NCBI GenBank assembly: GCA_028095005.1
Contig: CM051460.1
Coordinates: 162,869,461-162,933,460, forward strand
Direction: 5' to 3'
Length of the DNA: 64,000 bases
From: Rhynchospora pubera
Lineage: Eukaryota; Streptophyta; Magnoliopsida; Poales; Cyperaceae
In this document: in pieces, positions 21,931 to 31,900 of the stretch
How the letters are laid out: every line of letters begins with the position of its first letter
Numbering within the stretch: the stretch's first letter is position 1
Notes under the pieces: generated by a model
Databases searched by the model: none
Told to the model about the DNA's origin: nothing
What the model saw: only the letters and a program-made list of their open reading frames with translations
Translations under genes and position numbers: made by a program

Positions 21931-22324
21931 GTAAATTTATTGTGAACCATGATTCATATAAGCTTTCGTGCACCATGACCGTTTTGGTTGGTGGTTTCAC
22001 AAATTATCAAATCTAATTTAACTAATCCAATCTATATATTGAAATCTCATAGTAAACAAAATTTTACAATATTTGGAATTTTTTTACTATTTATTTCGAA
22101 TTTTTTAAAACTTGCCATTTTTTGCTATAAATACACTAATTTGTAAGCTAAAAATGACAAGTATTAAAAAATTTAAAAAAAATAGTAAAAAAATTTAAAA
22201 AATTATAAAATTTTGTTTTCTATGACATTTCAATATATATATTGGATTGGTTAATTTAGATTTGTCAATTTGCAAAATCACCAATCAAACGGTCGTGGTG
22301 CATCATGGTTCACAATAGATTTAC

Positions 22325-22326
<2 letters not shown>
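21930..22326. mobile_element. Palindromic MITE, family B, inserted in TA repeats
   Basis: Ends AGTAAATTTATTGTGAACC and, reversed, AGTAAATCTATTGTGAACC. Its interior is shared with family C (19035). Flanked by TA microsatellite on both sides. Confidence 0.85.

Positions 22327-22371
<45 letters not shown>
22324..22371. repeat. (TA)n(GA)n compound microsatellite
   Basis: About twelve TA units followed by about ten GA units, between two MITEs. Confidence 0.92.
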
Positions 22372-22378
<7 letters not shown>

Positions 22379-24537
22379 CTATGGTGAGTTGCAACTCACC
22401 AAAGCGTCCGTGAGTCGCGCTCAAAATTTTGAAATTTAGTTCAAAATGACCGATCCAAACCGTCTAATATGATCTCCCTATTGAAATCTGTTAGTTAAGT
22501 GCATAATTTTCATTTTATGATTAAATACTACTAATTATCCATAAACAATCATGCACAAACACGGATCTTGCACTAAGCCATTCACACAAGAGAGAAAGGT
22601 TCAAGGTATACCTCTCTTGAGCTAGTAATCAAGAGGCTCGAACCGGCTAGGTTGTAGGTGGTTGTGCTCACGTCTAGCTCGCGCCTCCTTGTCGTATCGC
22701 CTCGAGTCCACTTGGTATTAACCAAATCCTCTACAAGTTATGCTAGTAACTTGGAGGAGATGCCTAATCCCTAGCTTTCTCAATTCTTCTAGCAAATCAA
22801 CAAGTTATTTGTGGAAGAATGGAGGGCTCAACACATGAGCAATAGGGAGAGATGGGAGAGAGGGAGGCGCACAAGGGAAGGGGGGCGGCTAGGTTAGTGG
22901 GAGAGAGAGAGAGGGGGATTTGCAACCATCCACATCCTTATATAGAGTGCAAACCCTACCTACCTCACACTAACTATTTACCAAATTGCCACCCCACCTA
23001 CCACCTTGCTTGGCCGGCCACAAAGAGGGCCTTTATGGGCCAATTGCATTGCCTCATGGGTCCACTTAATCATTCATTAAATGGCCTCTCTTGTTGCTCT
23101 CAATTTGGATCCCTATTGGGCCTTTAATTAATTATTTAATTAAAGCCCTATAAAATGCACATGTGTTAAAATAAATAATTATTAACTTAATAATAATTAT
23201 TTAGGGATTAGATAATGCATTAATTTATTTCTATATGATCCCTTTGATTTAATTAATTATAACGGTCTACAACGCTATTTAATTAATTAATCAACTCATC
23301 ATATTTTGCAATACCAATTATTGCAAATAAATAAATAATGCAAGCATGGTTAAAACACCAATTCTGTGTGACCCTTTGAGGATTTATGCTACGTTGGACA
23401 TGGAGTTAAATCGCTATTTAAATCCAATAATCATAAGCGGTATCTAGCAACACGTTATGATTCCCAATTCGCATAAATAGTGTACAGCTACAATATTTCA
23501 ATCCTGCATAAGAGAATAATAATATATCTCTATTTTGATTCCTATGCCTCACGATATCATCGTATAATCCAAGATAGGAATGTGTCATTCTTGCAGATTA
23601 TACGTTTCTTGATCTAGAGATAATTGTATCAGTTGCTAGCAAACAATCTATCTCCATCAAGGGGCCCAAACAGATATCGTCACTCACTAAGTGAATTAAT
23701 GAGGGACATACGGTTTTCTTGACTATTTAGCTTTTCCCCGCACAATTCAAGAGAACATAAATAACGTCCGTATAGCAGCCCTTATCGGGAATCAGCGGTA
23801 GACGATATTTATTGAACCTATCCTCATGTGGAAAAGATAAATATCTCAAACTTAGAATCAAAATCATAACGAAATAAATAATGACACCAAAACACAATCC
23901 ATATATTTATTTCGTTGGGTCATGTCCTGTACTATGTTCAAATAACATAAACATATGCAATTAAGTTGGTTACTCTTAACCTTTGATTTATAGAACTTAA
24001 TCAACACTTAACTTGCATACTAATCTTATTGATAATTAATGTTCCTTGTTAATTATCAAGATTATGGACGCTTTAGATTTATTGTTGTCATTTACTACTA
24101 AATGAATCACAGTGATCTATAATTCAGATCCTCAACCTGAATAAACTGTCAACACATAAATCAAGGAACAAATGATATAAAATCATCCATAACATAAAAC
24201 CATAGAAGTAGCCAAAAAGATTGGCTTCTAGGACATATCTCTAACAAAATCTCCATGCAGACCAAATTTTATATTTTTTCGAATTTTTTAAGTATTTTTT
24301 TGAAATTTTAGAAAATCATTAATCTAATTAGTTCTGAACCGTTCAAAAACAACAGTTTTTAAAAATCTGAAATAAATACTTAAAAATTTTAAAAAAAATA
24401 TAAAATTTGGTCTGTATAGAGTTTTCAATAGAGAGATCATATTAGACGGTTTGGATCAATTATTTTGAACTAAATTTTAAAATTTTGAGCGCGACTCACG
24501 GACGCTTTGGTGAGTTACAACTCACCGTAGCAAAACT
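22372..24537. mobile_element. Palindromic MITE, family A copy 2, split by a solo LTR
   Basis: Same ends as 9797-10181 (AGTTTTGCTATGGTGAG and TAGCAAAACT) and the same GGTGAGTTGCAACTCACC palindrome, with one change (TTACAA) in the right copy. The two halves (22372-22488 and 24247-24537) join to a normal-length MITE once the LTR and one target duplication are removed. Flanked by TA repeats. Confidence 0.9.
22489..24246. mobile_element. Solo LTR, 1758 bp
   Basis: Begins TGTTAG and ends CTAACA, with an exact 5-bp duplication AAATC (22484-22488 and 24247-24251). No second LTR copy, primer site or pol domain lies inside, so it looks like a solo LTR left by recombination between two LTRs. The family is probably copia-like, judging by the TGTTAG/CTAACA ends only. 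The 91-codon frame at 22852 is not supported. Confidence 0.85.
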
Positions 24538-24811
24538 CTATATATATATATACACACAAATGAATTGTAAGGAATCGCTGCGCACAACTCCATCCATGGA
24601 AAATGCCGATTGCCTAATTAACCTTTCCAGAAAAAGCTGCTCCCTGATCTCTTTCCTTTTCATTTTCGTTGATTCGCTCCTTAAATTATTTTATTTCCCT
24701 GCAAGCACTCTAATAAAGTGCCTTTCCTTTTCATTTTCGTTGATTCGCTCCTTAACTATGGCAGATTCGAATATGCCATATTTATCTATTTATTCTTTTT
24801 TCCTTTCCTAT
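24538..24811. repeat. Short TA run and a small direct duplication
   Basis: CCTTTCCTTTTCATTTTCGT followed by TGATTCGCTCCTTAA occurs twice, at about 24651 and 24721. No gene. Confidence 0.6.
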
Positions 24812-24992
24812 GGTTCCGTTTGAATAGATGTGGGAAGAAGGAAAGAAAGGAAGAATTGGGAAGAAGTATTGAGAAATGTGTAACTTTATGAAGAATTTGG
24901 ATTGTTTATAATAAATTTAGATCTTCTTTCTTCTTTCTTCTTCCTTCTTCCTTCTTCCTTCTTCCTTCTTCCAACCCCATCCAAACAAGGCC
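24812..24992. mobile_element. Tourist-like MITE 5
   Basis: GGTTCCGTTTGAATAGATG to CCAAACAAGGCC, with the shared core GTGTAACTTTATGAAGAA and TTGGATTGTTTATAATAAAT. A (CTTCTTC)n stretch is present near the right end. Confidence 0.85.
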
Positions 24993-25327
24993 TATAGAGA
25001 CTAATTTTTAGAAGAAATGTTATTTGGATGGATGAGAATAAGAGCTATTTCCGTAAGGGCTAATTCTCTAAAAAAATCTATTTGAATAATATTTTTTCTT
25101 TCTGAAATAACACTCTTTTTGAAATAACATGCTTTTTACATGAAATAATATAATCCACAAATATATAAGAAACTATGGAAGATGCAAAAAGTATGTGCAG
25201 TTAGTTAACGTGGAATGATTATTACGCCTTTGCATTAAAATTGAAAAGGATGACTCCAGTAGCTTAGAAGGGAGAATAACAGACGGTTAGAAGTCAAAAG
25301 TGCAAAGTGCAAACACAAAAACACTCA

Positions 25328-25493
25328 GGGGCGTTTGGATCGCTTAGGAATTTGAGGAATTTGGAGAAGTTGCAATTTCTATGAATAAATTTATTGGGAA
25401 GTGTGTAATTTTGTGAAAAATTTGAATTGTTTATAATAAATTTATGGTAGGAAGATGAAATTCCTCAAAATCTCATGGGGATCCAAACGGCCC
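25328..25493. mobile_element. Tourist-like MITE 6
   Basis: GGGGCGTTTGGATCGCTTAG to GATCCAAACGGCCC, with TCA on both sides. Shared core present. Confidence 0.9.
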
Positions 25494-25496
25494 TCA

Positions 25497-26390
25497 CTGA
25501 TTGTTCTCAGAAACTCGGGAATAACAATTTACTAGGATTTGTCATGCTCTGATTGGAGATTTGAAAGTCAAATACTTATCTTATAATCTTATTAAATAGC
25601 CATGGAAGTTATTGTAGTTGCATGGACAGAATGGCTTTGCGATGTTCATCGTACAGCTTTCAAAAAAAGTAAACTAAAAAAAAGAAAAAGAATAATAGCC
25701 TGTTCATACACATGGACACTCTGTCCACCCCAGAATCTCTCACAAGAATAATAAAAAGAAATAAAGAATTTCTTTTTCCAGAAAAGTATTGCTCCTGTTG
25801 CTGTGATAATATTGACACGCGTACTCGATAGTTATTATTTTATTTTCACCAAATGGTGTACGTGGCGAATCTCTGATGGTTCAGGTAGTTTACCGTCTAC
25901 GTGGCAAATCTCTGACGCAAGTACAATTCATTACGCATAGATAACCGTTCTTTAGATTTGTCATCCATGCACAGACATCACAGATCAAGACGAAAATAGA
26001 ATGGACTGACGAAAAAACAAAATAAAATCCAGTAATCCACTAATGCCTAGTCAAGTCTGAATTATTCACGTTATTGTTAATTAGTTTTACATTGTTTCAA
26101 AAAGGAGAAAGGTACGCAATTCACAATTATCATTGTAGGATAGGTAAAATATTGAAACGGACGTATATGAGAAATTTGTAATTGACTCAACGATAGTATT
26201 CACTTTTATTTATGAACATTTGATAGGCGATCCGATTTCTTTTTTTTTTTTTGCACAAAATCCACACATTTCCTAAATAAATGACAATCACGAATCTATA
26301 AGTCTAATTACCTTTTAATTTCAAACTTATTGATGTTGGCTGTCGACTAGTGGATGTATCCTTTTCCATTTGTATTTTGAGTGAAATTTT
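25497..26390. other. Intergenic, no gene recognised
   Basis: TACGTGGC(G/A)AATCTCTGA appears twice within about 50 bp (near 25861 and 25900), carrying ACGTGGC motifs. No coding sequence. Confidence 0.45.
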
Positions 26391-26401
26391 GAATTCCTAA
26401 A

Positions 26402-26546
26402 TTTTTTTTGAAGATAAATTGGGGGTCAAGCCTCCCAACTTATTTTTAAATTAAATGTATATAAAGACCTCCCAGCCGAATTTCGAATCTGCGACCTCTC
26501 ATTTGAGATGCATTGCTCTTTGTCACTAGACTAAGAGCTGGTTCTC
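26402..26546 (-). mobile_element. tRNA-derived SINE, full-length copy
   Basis: On the minus strand it starts with a tRNA-like head (CTCTTAGTCTAGTGACAAAG, then a B-box-like GCAGATTCGAAAT) and ends in an A-rich tail. An exact 11-bp duplication GAATTCCTAAA flanks it (26391-26401 and 26547-26557). Length is 145 bp. A 5'-truncated relative is at 27617. Confidence 0.88.
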
Positions 26547-26729
26547 GAATTCCTAAAATTTTATTGATCTTTCAATTCAACTTAGAAAAACTAAGCCTTC
26601 ATTCCTTCAATAAATAAAATTGAGCATCATATTATCTATGAGTCGAGTGAAAGAAAATGAAAATCAAACTTATAAATTTTTAAAACATTTTTTGTGCTTC
26701 CGCAACTCGGCAAAAAATACCTTTATCTC

Positions 26730-26766
26730 ACTTGGTAGCCGCTACCAAGCATATCTAAAAAAAAAC
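26730..26766 (+). mobile_element. Minute A-tailed insertion with hairpin and 11-bp target duplication
   Basis: 37 bp containing the hairpin CTTGGTAGCCGCTACCAAG and an A-rich tail. Exact direct repeats ACCTTTATCTC lie on each side (26719-26729 and 26767-26777). This fits a severely 5'-truncated retroposon. Confidence 0.6.
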
Positions 26767-26777
26767 ACCTTTATCTC

Positions 26778-27606
26778 TGTTGCCTTATTTTAAACTACAG
26801 CATACTCAGCATCAATACTTGAACCAAGCCAAATGCTTGCCAGATCTCTGATGCAAGTAGAATTTAATTATTAGTGTCTATTTATCTCTGATGAATCATG
26901 AATGCTCATGCGGGGATCATGAATGCTCTGATGAATCATCAATACTTAAACAATGCTTTGACGTACGGCACCTTAAATAATTCAATTAGTGTCCGTTTAT
27001 ATATATGGTACGTCTCCTTGCCATTTTAATTTTCAGCACTCTAAATGATGTTTTAAGTTACGTGACATTTGTTGTTTTGTTGGTAGATCAAAATATTTGG
27101 TTTGGTACAGTACGATCACTGGTCCTAAATACATCTTGTCATTTACATAGCGCTGTCTAGACTTGCCGTGTTCTTAGACGGAAAGACTATTTATTGGTTT
27201 CTGCATGCCACCATGGCAACAAATCTGACTGGAATTTGGGTGTCTGACATGTACGAGTACGAGTGTACGACACGACAAGCTGGAAAAAATTCTACTCGCG
27301 AGTGAATTTTCCTTTCTTTTTTTATAGCCGGCAGTCCGGCACCGACTTCCTAGTTTGAATGAACTAAATAAAACCATTTAAAACTCTTTAAAGTTAAGCT
27401 AATCTTGTCGTAAGCTTCAATTCTCATATGCCCCAGATCGAGTTAATTTGTGTTTCTTCTTTGATTGTGGGCTTTTAATGGGTGTTTAATTGATCAGGGG
27501 TATTAGGCCTCAATGTGCTCTTGGCCCACTTACGTATTTCGTGAACATTTTTTACTCGGATTTGTCTGAAGAATTGGTATGGGATTTTTTAATTAAGCGT
27601 CATTCG
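26778..27606. other. Intergenic, no gene recognised
   Basis: A few short direct repeats (CTCTGATGAATCAT at about 26886 and 26927). A small open frame at 27174-27377 has no domain. Confidence 0.45.
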
Positions 27607-27616
27607 GGTAAAATAT

Positions 27617-27686
27617 ATTTTTTTAAGATAAATTAAGGGTCAAGTCTTCCAACTTATATTAAATGTCTATAAAAGATTTTCAGCCA
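27617..27686 (-). mobile_element. SINE copy, 5'-truncated
   Basis: 70 bp matching the 3' part of the SINE at 26402. Flanked by exact GGTAAAATAT (27607-27616 and 27687-27696), so it is a true independent insertion, not decay of a longer copy. Confidence 0.85.
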
Positions 27687-27696
27687 GGTAAAATAT

Positions 27697-28136
27697 TTGT
27701 AGTCATGCTTCTGTGTTAATTTTTATTTTCGTAAACACACGCAGCGGGGAAGGATTTAACTGATTTGGTTAATTGGGTTTTAATAACATAATTAAATACA
27801 TTTTTGATAAGATGATTTTGTCTTCAGGTTTAGAAGTTATAAAAGAAATTTTGTCTTCCGATTTATAATAAAGTTTTTTTTACATTAAAAGTCAAGTAAA
27901 TCAAACAACATAATGAAGAAATATATTTGATTAAAGATTATGTAAAATAAAATAAAATAAAATAAGTACCTTTAATGTACAAGACAATTGTCAGAGATTA
28001 CACTTTAATTAAAATCAGCGTTATCTGACGTTCATTTGCACCAGACTACAAAAGACGTTTCTAGGCCTAAGTGATGTGTTCTAGATGTGTAGTGAATATT
28101 TCACATAAATTATTCCAGCCGGGACTTATGAATTAC
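27697..28136. other. Intergenic, AT-rich
   Basis: Contains an (AAAAT)n microsatellite at about 27945-27966. No gene. Confidence 0.5.
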
Positions 28137-28280
28137 GGCTCCGTTTGGATTGCTTAGGAATAAATAGACGGAAAAAATATTAGAAAATGTGTAACTTTGT
28201 GAAGAGTTTGGATTGTTTATAATAAATTTACGTCTAGGAAAAAGCTATTACTCCTATTCCCATATGATCCAAACGGGGTC
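28137..28280. mobile_element. Tourist-like MITE 7
   Basis: GGCTCCGTTTGGATTGCTTA to GATCCAAACGGGGTC, with TAC on both sides. Shared core present. Confidence 0.9.
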
Positions 28281-28301
28281 TACGATGGTATAAAGCTTTA
28301 T

Positions 28302-28460
28302 GGCTCCGTTTGGATTGCTTAGGAATAAGAGGAATAACCTATTTCTAGACGGAAAGTATTGGGAAGTGTGTAACTTTGTGAAAAGTTTGAATTGTTTATA
28401 ATAAATTTACACCGAGGAAGAAGTTATTCCTCCTATTTCCATACGATCCAAAAGAGATCC
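28302..28460. mobile_element. Tourist-like MITE 8
   Basis: GGCTCCGTTTGGATTGCTTA to GATCCAAAAGAGATCC. Closely related to the copy 20 bp to its left and in the same orientation. Confidence 0.88.
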
Positions 28461-28712
28461 AATGATCGCAAATTTTAAGTCCTTTTTTTTGAGCTGGGAT
28501 ATGTAATTGTAAGGTTGGCTCATGGCTGGCCACACTGACCAAGCGAGTTGTCAAATTTTTTGCAAATTGACTGTTACCGTAATTTCATTAGCGTAAGAAA
28601 AAAGAAATGAAAAAGGCATCCTGAGTTTTCCCTTTTGGGATTAATTATCTTCTTTCGTTTTTCGTATAAAGATGCCTTGATTATTCTCTTTTATTTGGCT
28701 ATATTTGCAAAG

Positions 28713-28866
28713 GCTCCGTTTGGATAGGTGTGGGAAGATGGGAAGAAGGGAAGAAGTGGAAAGAAATATTGAGAAGTGTGTAACTTTGTGAAGAGTTTGG
28801 ATTGTTTATAATTTTTTTCTTCCCTTCTTTCCTTCTTCCTCCTTCTTCTCAACGCATCCAAACGCC
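28713..28866. mobile_element. Tourist-like MITE 9
   Basis: GGCTCCGTTTGGATAGGTGT to CATCCAAACGCC. Shared core GTGTAACTTTGTGAAGAG present. Confidence 0.87.
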
Positions 28867-28879
28867 TGGTGCATAGGAA

Positions 28880-28959
28880 CAATTTTTTTTTTTTTTTACG
28901 GGAACCCGTAGGTTAAAATTCATTAAAAATCAAAAGTACAATAAAAATAGCTTACAACC
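28880..28959 (-). mobile_element. LINE 3' tail, strongly 5'-truncated
   Basis: On the minus strand ends AACCTACGGGTTCCCGT followed by about 14 A. An exact 15-bp duplication CCTGGTGCATAGGAA flanks it (28865-28879 and 28960-28974). Long variable target duplications and a poly(A) tail are typical of target-primed LINE insertion. Confidence 0.85.
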
Positions 28960-29181
28960 CCTGGTGCATAGGAAACTACTGCCATACCAGTATCCTAGCT
29001 TAGAACTAAGCAAAGAGAAGCTAAACATCAAGCATACCTAATACAGAAGAAACTACAGTACATAATAAAGTAAGATAAAAGATGTAACGAAAAGAAAGTT
29101 GAAAGCCTATTGCAGACATGGAACAATTTATATCTCCTAAATGGTTGCAAATATTTTCTGCCATGAAATCATTTTCTTATT

Positions 29182-29338
29182 GGGTGCGTTTGAATGAGAG
29201 AAGAAGAAGAGGAAGAAGAAAGATGGGAAGAAAAAAAATTATAAACAATCCAAACTCTTTACAAAATTACACACTTCCCAATACTTCTTTCCACTTCTTT
29301 CCTTCTTCCCTTCTTCCCACACCTATCCAAACGCACCC
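29182..29338. mobile_element. Tourist-like MITE 10
   Basis: GGGTGCGTTTGAATGAGAG to CTATCCAAACGCACCC, with ATT on both sides. Shared core present. Confidence 0.92.
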
Positions 29339-29545
29339 ATTAATTGAGAAAAATATCTTATCACAAATCCAATGGCCACATCATGCTTCTGACTCGGCAT
29401 TAATGTTGGTAACGGGACGAATCATAATGTGATAGAGGAAAATTGGCATGTGAAATTAAACAGTGATTATATAACAATCAAAGGTTTTCACTTGATGGGT
29501 GTGGTTTGAAGCTTTTAACTAGGTATAAATCTATATGTATATTTA

Positions 29546-29766
29546 GGGTGTGTTTGGATGAGCATGGAATAAGGAATAAAAATAAAGAATTTCGGTAAGC
29601 GTGCTTATCCAAATTCCTTATTCTTATACTATGATTTTGTTAGTATAGGAATAAGGGTCCAAATTCCTTATTCTTGTGTTGTTTGGGTTGCACAAGAATA
29701 AGAATAAACACGCATATCGAAATTTCTTATTCTTATTTCTTATTCCATGATCATCCAAACACACCC
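29546..29766. mobile_element. Tourist-like MITE 11 (GGGTGTGTTTGG type)
   Basis: GGGTGTGTTTGGATGAGCAT to ATCATCCAAACACACCC, with TTA on both sides. Inner arms pair (AATAAGGAATAAAAATA-type). It does not carry the shared core. Confidence 0.9.
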
Positions 29767-29769
29767 TTA

Positions 29770-30250
29770 ATCTATAAGAATAACTTAGAGTATTAGATAT
29801 ATCGCAACGGAAATGATCGAACACTTAGATCTGCTTGTCGGAGTTCGTATCTGCAGTCTTGTCTCTCTCCGTACGCAACCGGTACACCACAGTCTCAAGT
29901 TAGGACTTGGCGTCACCTTCCACGCTTTCACTTGCCGGTCTCGACTAGTGTGCGTGATCCGATTGCTCCAAGCAATCAAATGACTTCCTCCCTCTTAGAA
30001 ACTCTCATCTCTTTATGTGTCAAATATACAGTAGATCCAAGAACTAGAGAAACGTTTATGTTTAGAGGAGTATATAAAGGAGTTGATCTGAACAGATCAC
30101 GTCTGTCCCAGTGGTTCGCTGGTCCTGCTAGCCACCCACTAGGTCGTTCAGTATCTGCGGCCCGCTGGCCCAGCCTGCGGCCCGCAGAGAACTGCTCCAC
30201 ACACTTTTTCCAACATGGTTGAATGGGCGGTGACGTGGCAACGAGACATG
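29770..30250. repeat. GC-richer segment resembling LTR-retrotransposon non-coding sequence
   Basis: No coding sequence supported. Two GCGGCCCGC motifs at about 30158-30186 match those in the 3354-7280 segment, and a TATATAAAGGAG box lies near 30070. Overlapping open frames on both strands (74-96 codons) have no domain. Confidence 0.4.
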
Positions 30251-30459
30251 GGTTTCGATTTTTCCATCCAATTTAAAATCAAAGATACATGGTTGAAATT
30301 TTAAATTTTTACTAAATGTATTGTGGTACTTGTTTATTTTTAAAATGCAAGCACGTATTTGAAACCTTGGCAGTTGGCCCAAATGTTCTTTTCCCATAAG
30401 TTGCAAAATAGATTTACTTTCTAATGTATTATTTTGAAATTGAACACAGGAAGAACTTT

Positions 30460-30627
30460 GGGGCCGTTTGGATCCCTATGGGATTTTGAGGAATTTCATC
30501 TTCCTACCATAAATTTATTATAAACAATCCAAACTCTTTACAAAATTACACACTTCCCAATAAATTTATTTCTAGGAATTGCAACTTTTTCAAATTCCTC
30601 AACTTCCTAAGCGATCCAAACGGCCCC
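30460..30627. mobile_element. Tourist-like MITE 12, inside the P450 exon
   Basis: GGGGCCGTTTGGATCCC to GATCCAAACGGCCCC, 168 bp, with TTT on each side (30457-30459 and 30628-30630). Taking out the MITE and one TTT gives a continuous P450 frame. Confidence 0.93.
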
Positions 30628-31300
30628 TTTCTTCTTTTGTCGATGCCGAGGATTTACATTACTGACATGGAACTGGTAAAACAGGTATTGTCAAACAAGT
30701 CAGGTTTCTACCCGAAATCCGATACACGCCCGGAAATGCTGGCCTTACTCGGGAAGGGTCTGGTCCTGGTAGATGGTCCTGATTGGGCACGGCATCGGAG
30801 GGTGGTCAACCCTGCTTTCACCATCGACAAACTCAAGGTTTGTAGCGCACTTAATTACTTAATACGAGTTTTTTTTCCCTTATATTCTCTCTTTGTGAAC
30901 CTTTTGTTTTTTTGCAAAAATTGAGGGACTAAATGATAAAAAAATGCTCTAGTTCTTTAAAAATATTTGAATTTGTTATTATTCTTCAATATGTAATTTT
31001 GACAATAACAGCAAACTTGCAATATTTTTTAGGCAAACACTCCTACTAATTATCCATTAACATTATGGATGTTCAAATTATGATGGATGATGGATAGTGA
31101 CTATAATTCCATAGCTATTTCAAAAATGAGCAGTTCCAGAAAAATGTCTTTGGAGTTCTAGATACAAGTAAATAAAATACATCACCTATATAAGTATATA
31201 ACACAATCGGAAAATTTTAAAACAAAGTTCTATGCTTACTGAATTGTATGGTGATATTTAAAAAGTCAAGCTTCTTCGTTTCTATATGCAGACTATCTTA

Positions 31301-31591
31301 GGCTGTGTTTGGATGAGCCTAGAAATAAGAAAATAGTTTTTTCCTACTTTCAAATTTATTATAAATAATTCAAACTCTTCATAAAATTACACACTTCCCA
31401 ATGGCTCCGTTTGGATTCCATTTGGGAAGAAGGAAAGAAACAATAAGGGAATAAATTTATTATAAACAATTCAAACTCTTCACAAAATTACACGCTTCCC
31501 AATACTTCTTCCCTTCTTTCCACATCTTATCCAAACGGAGCCAATACTTCTTTCCTTATTCCTTTTATTCCCACACCATCCAAACGGAACC
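31301..31591. mobile_element. Tourist-like MITE 13, outer copy of a nested pair
   Basis: GGCTGTGTTTGGATGAGCC to CATCCAAACGGAACC, with TTA on both sides. Lies in the P450 intron and is interrupted by the copy at 31403. Confidence 0.92.
31403..31542. mobile_element. Tourist-like MITE 14, nested in MITE 13
   Basis: GGCTCCGTTTGGATTCC to CCAAACGGAGCC, with AAT on both sides, inside the right half of the outer MITE. Confidence 0.93.
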
Positions 31592-31900
31592 TTAGTTCAT
31601 ACTAACACAATTTGATTTTCGTATTTATTAAGGAAATAGTTGTAAATAGATACTAATCATTCATTTTATATAAATGTAACAGATGTTGATGAGGACAATG
31701 ACTGGATGTGCCGAATCCATGATAGAAGGATGGGAGAATCAGATAGCATAAGAGAAGAACAAGCAAGCTGAGATAGAACTTCACAAACATTTTCTTGAAT
31801 TAACAGCAGATATCATATCTCACACTGCCTTTGGGAGCAGCTACATTAAGGGCAAAGAAGTCTTTTTGTCTCAAAAAGAGCTCCTGACTCTAGCTTTTGG

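Larger units (their letters stand above)
30450..31900 (+). pseudogene. Cytochrome P450 fragment, CYP72 clan (two partial exons, broken)
   Basis: Encodes part of a plant microsomal P450 of the CYP72 clan, closest in feel to CYP709/CYP721-type proteins. Exon A starts after an ACACAG acceptor at 30450 and ends at 30837 before GTTTGT. It gives PRIYITDMELVKQVLSNKSG, then FYPKSDTRPEMLALLGKGLV, VDGPDWARHRRVVNPAF (the helix C WxxHRR region) and TIDKLK. Exon B starts at 31683 after AACAG: MLMRTMTGCAESMIEGWENQ, then a TAA stop at 31749, and the same frame continues with LELTADIISHTAFGSSYIKG and KEVFLSQKELL. Exon A is split by a MITE (30460-30627) and the intron carries two more. Similarity stops at about 31895, where an ACCGGTCCGG-rich sequence begins. 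The oxygen-binding helix I, the ExxR motif and the haem-cysteine region are absent, as is the N-terminal anchor. It is non-functional. Confidence 0.92.
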
